Positions 26,185 through 34,098 of a stretch of DNA of 64,000 nucleotides are shown in pieces (position 1 is the stretch's first letter; the number at the start of each line of letters is the position of its first letter). The notes under the pieces were generated by a model. That model was not told the origin of the DNA. It did no database searches and was given only the letters and a program-made list of their open reading frames with translations. Source of the DNA: an uncultured Eggerthellaceae bacterium (lineage in GTDB: Bacteria > Actinomycetota > Coriobacteriia > Coriobacteriales > Eggerthellaceae); assembly GCA_910580205.1 (NCBI GenBank), contig CAJTVP010000009.1, positions 1 to 64,000 on the forward strand. Direction: 5' to 3'. Made by a program: the position numbers and the translations under genes.

Positions 26185-27218
26185 GCATCCTGGCGATCCT
26201 TTGGTTCTTCCTCATCTTCCTGCTCATTGCCGGTTACTTCATCCTTGACGGGTTCGACTTGGGCGTGGGCATCCTCTATCCGTTCATCTGCAAAGACGAG
26301 CGCGACCAGCGCATCTGCCGCCGCGCCATCGGGCCGGTGTGGGATGGCAATGAGGTGTGGCTGCTCACTGCGGGCGGCGCTCTGTTCGCTGCGTTCCCCG
26401 ACGCATACGCCACCACCTTCTCCGGGTTCTACCTGGCGATCATGCTGGTGCTCTTCGCGCTGATCGTACGTGCGGTCTGCTTCGAGTTCTACGAGGGCGA
26501 TCCGAAATGGCGTCCGCTCTGGAACGTCTGCTTCTTCCTGGGGTCCCTGTTTCCCGCGCTGCTTTTCGGCGTGGCCATCGGCAACGTCATCGCGGGCATC
26601 CCCATGGATATGGACGGTAATTATGCGGGCATCCCGCTGCTCGGGCTGATCACGCCCTTCACGCTGCTCACCGGCGTGCTGGGGCTTGCCATGTTCGTGA
26701 GCGCTGGCGCATGCTGGCTCGCGCTCAAGGCGCCGCTGGGCAGCGGCCTTCAGCAGCGCGCCGCGAAGCTGCGCCTGCCCAGCCAGTTGGCATCGTTCGT
26801 GTTGTTCGCCGCGCTCACCGTGGTGATGTTCGCGCTTCTGGGCGGCACGGCTGAGATGCAGTCGGAGCTGGAGATTTCCCGCTTCTTGTTCGCCGTGCTG
26901 TTCGTCGTGACCTTGGGCGGCGCCATGGTGGTGGACTACAACGGGCGGAAAACCGGCGAAGGGAGGAACTATCTCTGGGTGTTCCTGCTGCAGAGCGCGT
27001 CTGCGTTCTCGCTGGTCTTCTTGCTGGCATGCAGCATGTTCCCGGTGCTGGTGATGGCATCCCCCGACAGCGTCGGCGCGCCCATCACGCTCATGACCGC
27101 GGGCGCCAGCGATCTTTCGCTCACGTACATGACGGTGATCCTGTGCATCGGGCTGCCGTTCGTGCTGCTGTACCACTTCCTCGTATATCGCACGTTCCGG
27201 GGCCGCGTCTCGGAATGA
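26181..27218 (+). CDS. cydB: Cytochrome bd quinol oxidase subunit II
   Basis: Subunit II, 345 residues, with eight to nine membrane helices. The family start ILDGFDLGVGILYPF and the block GPVWDGNEVWLLTAGGALFAAFP are clear. The ATG overlaps the cydA stop (ATGA) and follows AAAGGAGGTGAT, so the two subunits are made together. No cydCD assembly transporter genes are in the window. A terminator follows. Confidence 0.96.
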   Translation: MSILAILWFFLIFLLIAGYFILDGFDLGVGILYPFICKDERDQRICRRAIGPVWDGNEVWLLTAGGALFAAFPDAYATTFSGFYLAIMLVLFALIVRAVCFEFYEGDPKWRPLWNVCFFLGSLFPALLFGVAIGNVIAGIPMDMDGNYAGIPLLGLITPFTLLTGVLGLAMFVSAGACWLALKAPLGSGLQQRAAKLRLPSQLASFVLFAALTVVMFALLGGTAEMQSELEISRFLFAVLFVVTLGGAMVVDYNGRKTGEGRNYLWVFLLQSASAFSLVFLLACSMFPVLVMASPDSVGAPITLMTAGASDLSLTYMTVILCIGLPFVLLYHFLVYRTFRGRVSE

Positions 27219-27247
27219 TCCTTCAGGAACAGGATACGTTGACGCAA

Positions 27248-27274
27248 GGGCGGCGCTTTCGGTGCCGCCCTTTG
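27248..27274 (+). terminator. Intrinsic terminator after cydAB
   Basis: GGGCGGC, loop GCTTTCGGT, GCCGCCC, then TTTGTG. It is preceded by GTTGACGC, a word also found beside the hairpins at 52971 and 53013. Confidence 0.8.
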
Positions 27275-27435
27275 TGATTCCAAAGGCCTTTCGCTGAGCC
27301 GCTCGCTCTGGGAGCTTCAGAAAAAGGTTCGCGCGTACATGCTCAGGTCTAGTACAATGGAAAAGCATCTCTATCTTGAGGAGGGGTGCGCCGGCGGCTG
27401 CGTGCCGTTGGCACCACAGGCGAAAAGGGCGGAAC

Positions 27436-28485
27436 ATGCCGGATAACATCAGATATGACAGCAACGGCCAGCCGATAGGCTACGGGGATCCCATGGATCC
27501 TTCAATGTATCCGCAGCAAGATCCTGCGTGGGGGCAGTATCAGCAGGGCTACACGGCCATGCCCAGCCCGCAAGAGATCTACGCCCAGCAGTATCTTGAT
27601 CCCAACCAGGGTGCTCAGCCCTACGCGGATCCGAACCAGATGTACGCTGATCCTCAACAGCTCTATGGTCAGTCCATGCAGGCGGATCCCTACAATCCCT
27701 ACGCGCAGAATGGCTATGTGGACCCGGACACCGGCATGCCGGTCGCGCCTTCATCTTACGGCGTTGATCCCAACATGAGCGGTCAGATGCCGTACGCCGA
27801 ACCCGATCAGGCTTACATGCAGCAAGGGGGCGCCGGTTACGGCCAGATGCCGCCGGTGCAGGACCCCATGCAGATGCAGCAGGGCTACCCCGGCATGCAA
27901 CAAGGCTACGGGCAGATGCCCCAAGGCCAAGCGGCTCAGCCAGTGCAGCAAAACCAGCAGCCCATGGGCGGAATGCCCAGTGGCGCGGGCGCGCCAGCGG
28001 CTCCGCAATCACCCAGCGCACCGCAGCAACCTGAGGCTCCGCTGGACAAGAAGGCTGCCAAGAAAGCGGCGAAGGAGCAGAAGCGTGCAGCCAAGCAGGC
28101 CGCTTCTCAGGCTTCTGCAGCTCCCGCAGCGAACATGGGCCCGGCTCCTTCTTCAGGCAAAGCAACCCTTTGCTTGATCTTGGGCGTGCTGACCGTGGTG
28201 TTCGCGCTCATCCCGCCCATTGGCATCATCCTTGGATTCGTGGTGCGCCACCTGAGCAAATCTTACCTGGATGCCGGCGGCCGTTCGCCCCGCGCAGAGA
28301 CGGGGCGCATCTTCGCCACCGTGGGCCTTGTGTTCGCGTTCATCCTGCTCGTCGTCCTGATCGTCATGGGCATCATCATATGGGCGGGCATGTATGGCGA
28401 GAGCACGGCGCGCACGTGGGCGGTCTTCTACAACAACAGCCCGTTCGGCAGCATCATCCGCATCCCCATCCCCAGTCCTCTCTGA
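27436..28485 (+). CDS. Membrane protein with long Gln/Pro/Gly/Tyr-rich N-terminal tail
   Basis: A 349-residue protein. Residues 1-205 are low in complexity, with repeated DPNQ, YADP, QGYGQMP and MQQG-type units. A Lys/Ala helix (KKAAKKAAKEQKRAAKQAA) follows, and then two membrane segments (LCLILGVLTVVFALIPPIGIILGFVV and FATVGLVFAFILLVVLIVMGIIIWAG, quoted as spans near residues 241-266 and 297-322). The two-helix part resembles the DUF4190 group. Function unknown; the tail looks like an intrinsically disordered, possibly self-associating, cytoplasmic domain. The ATG at 27436 is behind AAAAGGGCGG. A TACAAT -10-like box is at about 27353-27358. The CorC-like gene starts 15 bases later. Confidence 0.75.
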   Translation: MPDNIRYDSNGQPIGYGDPMDPSMYPQQDPAWGQYQQGYTAMPSPQEIYAQQYLDPNQGAQPYADPNQMYADPQQLYGQSMQADPYNPYAQNGYVDPDTGMPVAPSSYGVDPNMSGQMPYAEPDQAYMQQGGAGYGQMPPVQDPMQMQQGYPGMQQGYGQMPQGQAAQPVQQNQQPMGGMPSGAGAPAAPQSPSAPQQPEAPLDKKAAKKAAKEQKRAAKQAASQASAAPAANMGPAPSSGKATLCLILGVLTVVFALIPPIGIILGFVVRHLSKSYLDAGGRSPRAETGRIFATVGLVFAFILLVVLIVMGIIIWAGMYGESTARTWAVFYNNSPFGSIIRIPIPSPL

Positions 28486-28500
28486 TAACGGGGATCCGAA

Positions 28501-29325
28501 ATGGAATCTGACCCTTCCAAGGAAAAGGCAAAGCCCAGTTTCTTTGAACGGTTGACCGGTGCCAAGCGTGAGGCGGCATCGGAAGAAGAGTTGCGCGAAT
28601 TGGTGGATGATACAGCGGAGCTTGCCGAAGATGAGAAGCGGATGATCCATGACATCATGGATCTAGCTGATACCACCGCTGATGAGATCTGCACGCCGCG
28701 CGTGGACGTGATGCTGGCCGAAGCGGATGAAACCGGTCGGGCAGCCCTTGAGCGGATGCGCGGCACGGGATACTCCCGTCTGCCTGTGTGCCGAGATGGC
28801 ATTGACGATATCATCGGGATCGTGCACTACAAAGACCTCATCGGGCCTCTCATGGACGGCTCCATTGATGATGCTGTTTCCACCTTCATGTACGACCCCA
28901 TGTTCGTGCCTGAGACGAAGGACGTCATCCCGTTGTTGGGGGAGATGCAAGCGGCTCATCAGCAGATGGCTATCGTGGTGGATGAATATGGCGGCACCGA
29001 AGGCGTCGTCACCATCGAAGACATCCTGGAAGAGATTGTGGGCGAGATAGCCGACGAATCCGATCTGGGCGGAGATCTGGTGACCATGACAGGGCCAGGC
29101 GTCTGGCGTGCTGACGGGCGGTTGCCTGTGGAGGATGCGCAGGAGCTGGGCTGGCCGGTGCAGGAGTCGGATGACTACGATACGCTGGCGGGCTGGCTCA
29201 CGTATCGCATGGAGACGTATCCGGGCGTCGGGGATGAGCTGGTCGAAGACGGGTACACTTTCACCGTCGAAAAGATGCGCCGCTCCCGTGTGTCTGGTAT
29301 TAGAGTGACGAAACCGATCTCGTAG
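28501..29325 (+). CDS. CorC/HlyC-family protein: CBS pair plus transporter-associated domain
   Basis: A 274-residue cytosolic protein. A CBS-domain pair (start DEICTPRVDVMLAE; second half MAIVVDEYGGTEGVVTIEDI) is followed by the CorC_HlyC domain (GVWRADGRLPVEDAQE to VRVTKPIS-type end). The usual N-terminal CNNM/DUF21 membrane domain is missing, as in CorC of enterobacteria, where the protein modulates Mg2+/Co2+ efflux. CBS pairs bind adenine nucleotides. It follows the Q/P/G-rich membrane protein by 15 bases and is probably co-transcribed. A separate CNNM-type protein begins at 63886. Confidence 0.85.
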   Translation: MESDPSKEKAKPSFFERLTGAKREAASEEELRELVDDTAELAEDEKRMIHDIMDLADTTADEICTPRVDVMLAEADETGRAALERMRGTGYSRLPVCRDGIDDIIGIVHYKDLIGPLMDGSIDDAVSTFMYDPMFVPETKDVIPLLGEMQAAHQQMAIVVDEYGGTEGVVTIEDILEEIVGEIADESDLGGDLVTMTGPGVWRADGRLPVEDAQELGWPVQESDDYDTLAGWLTYRMETYPGVGDELVEDGYTFTVEKMRRSRVSGIRVTKPIS

Positions 29326-29353
29326 ATGCGCATCCGATATTGATGCGCATTCT

Positions 29354-29371
29354 TTCGCCCGCAAGGGCGAA
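29354..29371 (+). terminator. Hairpin after the CorC-like gene
   Basis: TTCGCCC-GCAA-GGGCGAA with a GNRA tetraloop; no T-run. Two copies of GATGCGCAT (29327-29335 and 29342-29350) precede it. Confidence 0.4.
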
Positions 29372-29515
29372 CACGGTGCACATTGGCGAACCGGCCGGCA
29401 GGGGCGTTCGCGATGTTCTTCCGCGAATGCACATTTGAAGGCGAAGCGCGTTCTGTTCATTCCGGAAGCGGTAGGCTATCATGGCGCAAAACGGTGAACG
29501 CGGGCGGGAGAAGGC

Positions 29516-31114
29516 ATGGCGCAAGACGCGCGGATGCAACGACGGCTTCAGGAGGATGCGCTGGCGAAGGACATCCTTGAGGAAGCGCGCGTCCAGCTCA
29601 TGCTGAAGTTCCGCTTTCTTGACCTGGCGCTCTGGAAAATGGACCTGGAACCGGTGCGCGACGCCTTCGCCTACCCCATCGCCACCGATGGGGCTCTCGT
29701 GTTGTTCGACGCTCCCCGCGAGATCGCTCGCTTCCAGGAATCGGGCGACGAATGCGTGCGCGACTACCTGCATTTGGTCATGCATTGCATCTTCCGACAT
29801 CCCTTCGCGAAGGAGCACAAGAATCGCGAAGCATGGAACCTGGCCTGCGACATCATCGTGGAGAACGCGGTCATGGACATCTGCGGCGCGCGGTTCGCCA
29901 GTGAAGACGACGCTGCTCGCAAGCAAGCCATCAGTGAGATCCGCATGATCACCGGCTCGCTCATGCCGACGAAGGTCTACCGTCTGTTGGAATCGGTAGT
30001 CAACACGCCTGAAGGCAGCGCGCATTTGGGGTTCGGGCGATCCCAGTTGAACACGTGGCATGCGTTGTTCGAGCGGGATGACCATACGCCATGGCCTTCC
30101 AACCTGTCAGGGCAGACGGCTCAAGATGGGCAAGCGGAGCCGCAGGCGAATCTGGAGGAGGATGACGCTGTCGAAGAGGAGCGATTGGCCGAGCAGATAC
30201 GCACGGACAACCCTTCGGATGTGGAAGAGCAGCCCGAACCGCCCCAGGCGCAGCAGTCAATGGAGGACTCCACCGCCGATTCAGAAGAATCGGGCACGGC
30301 GCAAGAGGACGAGGCTGCTGAAGAAGCTGGCATGGCTGAGGATGCAAGCCCGTCAGAGGAGGAGCGGACGCAGCAGGAAGAGGAGTGGGAGGACATCGCC
30401 CGGCAGGTACAGGTGGATCTGGAGACGTTCTCGTCCGAATACGGGGATGAGGCCGGGGAGCTCATGAGCGCGCTGGCGCTGGCGAACCGCCGGACGCTGT
30501 CCTACGGGGATTTCTTGCAGAGCTTCATGGTGGGTTCTGAGTCCATGAAGGTGAACATGGACGAGTTCGACTACATCTATTACACCTATGGGATGGACCT
30601 GTACGGCAACATGCCGCTGGTAGAGCCGCTGGAATACAAGGATGAGCAGCGGATCCGGGACTTCGTGATCGTCATAGACACCTCTGAATCCGTGAGAGAA
30701 AAGCTCGTGCGCCGCTTCGTGGAATACACGTTCGACATCCTCAAAAGCTCGGAAACGTTCGCCACTAAGGTGTGCATCCATGTGATTCAGGCGGATTCGC
30801 GCGTGCAGTCAGATACCGTCATCACGGATTTGCGCGACGTGGACACGATGATGCGCGGCTTCGTAGTGCGCGGATTCGGCGGTACGGATTTCCGGCCTGC
30901 TTTCGATCATGTGGAAGGGCTGCGCAAGGCGGGCAAGCTCACCGATCTTCGCGGGTTGATCTATTTCACGGATGGGCTGGGGCAGTTCCCGGAGCAGCCG
31001 CCGAAGTTCGATGCGGCGTTCGTGTTCTTGGATGAAGGAGAGGAATTGCCACCGGTGCCGCCCTGGAGCATGAAAGTTCTTTTGGATGAAGAAGAACTGA
31101 ATGATGATAGGTGA
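29516..31114 (+). CDS. VWA-like domain protein (DUF2201 type), partner of the MoxR ATPase
   Basis: A 532-residue cytosolic protein. The N-terminal ~190 residues are the helical metallopeptidase-like domain often paired with MoxR ATPases (contains YLHLVMHCIFRHPF, with the His residues of a degenerate zinc site). A Glu-rich acidic spacer covers ~205-300. The C-terminal VWA fold has a full MIDAS motif D-T-S-E-S (near residue 388, FVIVIDTSESVREK) and a later FTDGLG. VWA-MoxR pairs act as chaperones that insert metals or cofactors or remodel complexes. The ATG at 29516 follows GGAGAAGG. The AAA-methyltransferase gene begins 48 bases after its stop. Confidence 0.85.
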   Translation: MAQDARMQRRLQEDALAKDILEEARVQLMLKFRFLDLALWKMDLEPVRDAFAYPIATDGALVLFDAPREIARFQESGDECVRDYLHLVMHCIFRHPFAKEHKNREAWNLACDIIVENAVMDICGARFASEDDAARKQAISEIRMITGSLMPTKVYRLLESVVNTPEGSAHLGFGRSQLNTWHALFERDDHTPWPSNLSGQTAQDGQAEPQANLEEDDAVEEERLAEQIRTDNPSDVEEQPEPPQAQQSMEDSTADSEESGTAQEDEAAEEAGMAEDASPSEEERTQQEEEWEDIARQVQVDLETFSSEYGDEAGELMSALALANRRTLSYGDFLQSFMVGSESMKVNMDEFDYIYYTYGMDLYGNMPLVEPLEYKDEQRIRDFVIVIDTSESVREKLVRRFVEYTFDILKSSETFATKVCIHVIQADSRVQSDTVITDLRDVDTMMRGFVVRGFGGTDFRPAFDHVEGLRKAGKLTDLRGLIYFTDGLGQFPEQPPKFDAAFVFLDEGEELPPVPPWSMKVLLDEEELNDDR

Positions 31115-31162
31115 TCTTCATTGCCTGTCAGCCAGTTTTTAAGACCCTAAGGAGGGATTTGC

Positions 31163-33535
31163 ATGGATATACAAACAGCGAAGCAGCAGATTAAAGACAC
31201 GGTGGAGGCGTACTTGGAGCGGGACGATGCGGGCATGTACGTCATCTCCCCGGCTCATCAGCGCCCCGTGTTCCTGCTGGGCGCGCCGGGCATCGGCAAG
31301 ACCGCCATCATGGAGCAAGTGGCCGAAGAGCTGGGCATCGGGTTGGTGTCCTACTCCATGACCCATCACACGCGCCAGTCCGCGTTGGGCCTGCCGCGCA
31401 TCGAGCATCGCACGTTCGACGGTGTGGCATTCGACACTTCCGAATACACCATGTCAGAGATCATCGCCGCCATCTATGACTACATGGAGCGCACTGGTTT
31501 GCGCAGTGGCATATTATTCTTGGATGAGATCAACTGCGTGTCCGAGACGCTCTACCCGTCCATGCTCCAATTCCTCCAGTTCAAAACGTTCGGCAAGTTC
31601 CGTGTGCCTGATGGCTGGGTGGTCACGTGCGCGGGAAATCCGCCAGAGTACAACCGAAACGTGCACGAGTTCGACATCGTCACGTTGGACCGCCTGCGGC
31701 AGATCGACGTGCAGCCGGAGTATGGCGTTTGGCGCACCTATGCCGTGGAGCGCGGGCTGCACCCTTCCGTCACCACGTTCTTGGAGGCGAAAAAGGACTG
31801 CTTCTATCGGGTGGAGAGCAAGCCGGGCGGTGGGAAGTCCTTCGTGACGGCGCGGGGCTGGGAGGATCTGGCATGCGTCATCGCGCTCTATGAGCGGCAG
31901 GGCAAGACCATCGATCGGGATCTGATCTCCCAGTTCATCCGTGACGAAGACATAGCGGATGCCTTCGCGGTGTACTATGCGCTGTTCGCCAAGTATCGCT
32001 CCGACTATCAAGTGGATGCCATTTTGGCGGGACGGGCATCGGATGAGATCCGCGAACGGGCGAAGGCGGCGCCGTTCGATGAAAGGATTGCGCTTCTGGG
32101 ATTGTTGCTGGATGCGCTCGGTCAGTCGTGCAGCGCGGTGTTGGACCAGGAGGCGGTGGCGCTTTCCGTGCGCGACACCTTGCGCGAGGTGAAACCGAGC
32201 TTGTTGGCCGGAGAGACGGTGGAGCTGACGTTGGCGCCAAAGGTGGCCGCGCGCGAGGCTGCGCTTGCGCGGCAGGTGGCCAGCGGCGCGGTAGCGGCAT
32301 CACGCGTTCGCCGGGAACGGTTGGCGCTGACGCTGCTGCGCGATTTCATGGCGGCATGCTCATTGGCCCATGCAGATGCGGGCGAAGCGGCATTCGAAGT
32401 CATCAGCGGCGCCTATGCTCAGGAGGCTTCCAAGCTGGAACCGGCAGTGCAGGCGGCTTCCGACCAGATGGATCACACGTTCGCCTTCGTGGAGGAGTGC
32501 CTGTCCGCGCGCGAGATGCTCGTGTTCACGGCGGAGCTGTCCACGCGTTCGGCGACGAGCGGGTTCATCTCGCATTTCGGCAACGATGTCTATTACGCGC
32601 ACAATAGCGAACTGGCTGTGGATGAGGCCCGTGCGAGCTTGTCCGATCGGATGGAGGAGTTGAAGGTTGGCGGCTTCGATCCCATGACCTCCAAGGATGC
32701 CGCCATTGACATGAGCCAAGCGATCGGGATCTCCGTTGGGAGCGCTCAGCCCCCTTCGCAAGCGGTGGTGACGCCTCAGGTGATGGAGCCGAAGCAGACG
32801 GCAGTGAAAGCGGCTTCCGAGAAGGAGCAGAACAAACTTTCTCTGGCGGAGCTCAAGGAATACTACTCCGGCAAGCAATTCGAGTATGGGTTCGCCAGCA
32901 TCTGCAAGATGCTCCTGCCCGCTTCCGACCTCAGGGGCAAGACGGTGCTGGACATTTGCAGCCGGCGCGGACGCGGCGTGTACAAGATCTCGTCCATGGT
33001 GGGCGATCACGGCAAGGCCATCGGCGTGGATTGGAATGAAGCGTTCGTCCAGGAATCCAAAGACGGCATCACGCGCGCGTGGCACGATTCAGGCCTCAAA
33101 GGCAACAACATGGAGTTCTATCTGGCCTACCCCGAAGACCTCATGGTGGCGGGTCTGGGGATGAGCACCGTGGACGTGGTGTATGTGAACAACGTGATGA
33201 CGCTCTTCGCCGACCAGCAACGGGCTCTTCGCGAGTTCGCACGGGTGCTCAAGCCGAACGGCTTCTTGATACTGGAGACGGTGTTCGCCGATCGCGAACG
33301 CCCTGAATCGGTCATCCAAGAGGCTCGCGCCATCGGCAACAGCATCCAGGCAGCGCATACCCGCGAAGAGAATCATGCATGGCTGAAGGAGGCCGGGTTC
33401 GCGAAACCGGACGTGATCGACGAATATGAGGTGAGGCCGAACCAGGGCTTCAAGGCGGACCATGATGTGCCCATGGTGCAGGATGATTCTGGCGCTGCAT
33501 TCACGTCGGTCAGCATGTACGTGTATAAGAAGTGA
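31163..33535 (+). CDS. MoxR-type AAA+ ATPase fused to a SAM-dependent methyltransferase
   Basis: A 790-residue two-part protein. Residues ~1-340 are a MoxR-family AAA+ ATPase: Walker A GAPGIGKT (40-47), Walker B ILFLDEIN, sensor region VTCAGNPPEYN. Residues ~340-540 are helical, with the motif FGNDVYYAHNSEL also typical of this MoxR group. A short Gln/Pro linker leads to a Rossmann methyltransferase (~558-790) with motif I TVLDICSRRGRGVYK and an acidic strand end AIGVDWNEAF, then VDVVYVNNV and VLKPNGFLIL. The pattern is closest to ArsM-like methyltransferases, though the Gly-rich loop is altered and the arsenite-binding Cys set is not evident. AAGGAGGG precedes the ATG. With the VWA protein upstream it forms a MoxR-VWA pair. 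The fusion is unusual; substrate unknown. Confidence 0.87.
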   Translation: MDIQTAKQQIKDTVEAYLERDDAGMYVISPAHQRPVFLLGAPGIGKTAIMEQVAEELGIGLVSYSMTHHTRQSALGLPRIEHRTFDGVAFDTSEYTMSEIIAAIYDYMERTGLRSGILFLDEINCVSETLYPSMLQFLQFKTFGKFRVPDGWVVTCAGNPPEYNRNVHEFDIVTLDRLRQIDVQPEYGVWRTYAVERGLHPSVTTFLEAKKDCFYRVESKPGGGKSFVTARGWEDLACVIALYERQGKTIDRDLISQFIRDEDIADAFAVYYALFAKYRSDYQVDAILAGRASDEIRERAKAAPFDERIALLGLLLDALGQSCSAVLDQEAVALSVRDTLREVKPSLLAGETVELTLAPKVAAREAALARQVASGAVAASRVRRERLALTLLRDFMAACSLAHADAGEAAFEVISGAYAQEASKLEPAVQAASDQMDHTFAFVEECLSAREMLVFTAELSTRSATSGFISHFGNDVYYAHNSELAVDEARASLSDRMEELKVGGFDPMTSKDAAIDMSQAIGISVGSAQPPSQAVVTPQVMEPKQTAVKAASEKEQNKLSLAELKEYYSGKQFEYGFASICKMLLPASDLRGKTVLDICSRRGRGVYKISSMVGDHGKAIGVDWNEAFVQESKDGITRAWHDSGLKGNNMEFYLAYPEDLMVAGLGMSTVDVVYVNNVMTLFADQQRALREFARVLKPNGFLILETVFADRERPESVIQEARAIGNSIQAAHTREENHAWLKEAGFAKPDVIDEYEVRPNQGFKADHDVPMVQDDSGAAFTSVSMYVYKK

Positions 33536-33550
33536 GCAAGAAGCGGGTTG

Positions 33551-33578
33551 CATCGGGCGGCCGTGCGGCCGCCCGATG
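33551..33578. terminator. Bidirectional hairpin between convergent genes
   Basis: CATCGGGCGGCCG, 2-base loop, CGGCCGCCCGATG: a perfect 13-bp palindrome between the ends of the AAA-methyltransferase gene and mscL, well placed to stop both. Confidence 0.75.
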
Positions 33579-33582
33579 AGAA

Positions 33583-34062
33583 CTACACCGTTTCCAGTGT
33601 GACCTCAGCGGGGGCGGGCAGCTCTGCGGCGCAGTGAGGGCAACGGGTAGCGCCCACGTTCACTTCTTCCAGGCAATACGGGCACTTCGGCGCCTCTTCC
33701 ACCATCTCTTGCCCATCCGAGCGGCGGATCAGCTTCCCGCCATCCTTCATCTTGTTGAACGCTTTCACGATGAAGAACACGCACAGCGCGATGATCAGGA
33801 AATTGATGATGGCGCTGAGGAATGCCCCGAAATCTATGCTCTGAGTGTCTGTGACCGGGATGGCCAGTCCGGAGATGTTCGTGCCGTTGCCGCCAGTGAT
33901 CAACGTGATGAACGGGTTGATGATGTTGTTCGTGAGGGCTGCCACGATGGAGGTGAACGCCCCGCCGATGATGATGCCCACCGCCATGTCGATCACATTG
34001 CCGCGATTGATGAAATCTTTGAACTCCGCGATCAGACCCTTGCCCCTGTCTTTGCCGCTCAT
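33583..34062 (-). CDS. mscL: Large-conductance mechanosensitive channel with C-terminal zinc ribbon
   Basis: MscL opens under membrane tension to release solutes on osmotic downshock. The N-terminal signature FKDFINRGNVIDMAVGIIIG and two membrane helices (about 21-46 and 76-101) are clear. After the usual end of the channel (about residue 118) there is an extra zinc-ribbon-like tail with C127, C130, C141 and C144 (CPYC...CPHC), bringing the length to 159. AGGAGG precedes the ATG. It is convergent with the AAA gene and just downstream, on the same strand, of the histidine kinase. Confidence 0.93.
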   Translation of the reverse strand: MSGKDRGKGLIAEFKDFINRGNVIDMAVGIIIGGAFTSIVAALTNNIINPFITLITGGNGTNISGLAIPVTDTQSIDFGAFLSAIINFLIIALCVFFIVKAFNKMKDGGKLIRRSDGQEMVEEAPKCPYCLEEVNVGATRCPHCAAELPAPAEVTLETV

Positions 34063-34098
34063 GAACGCCTCCTTGGATCTCCGGCGCTCCCGGCGCCG

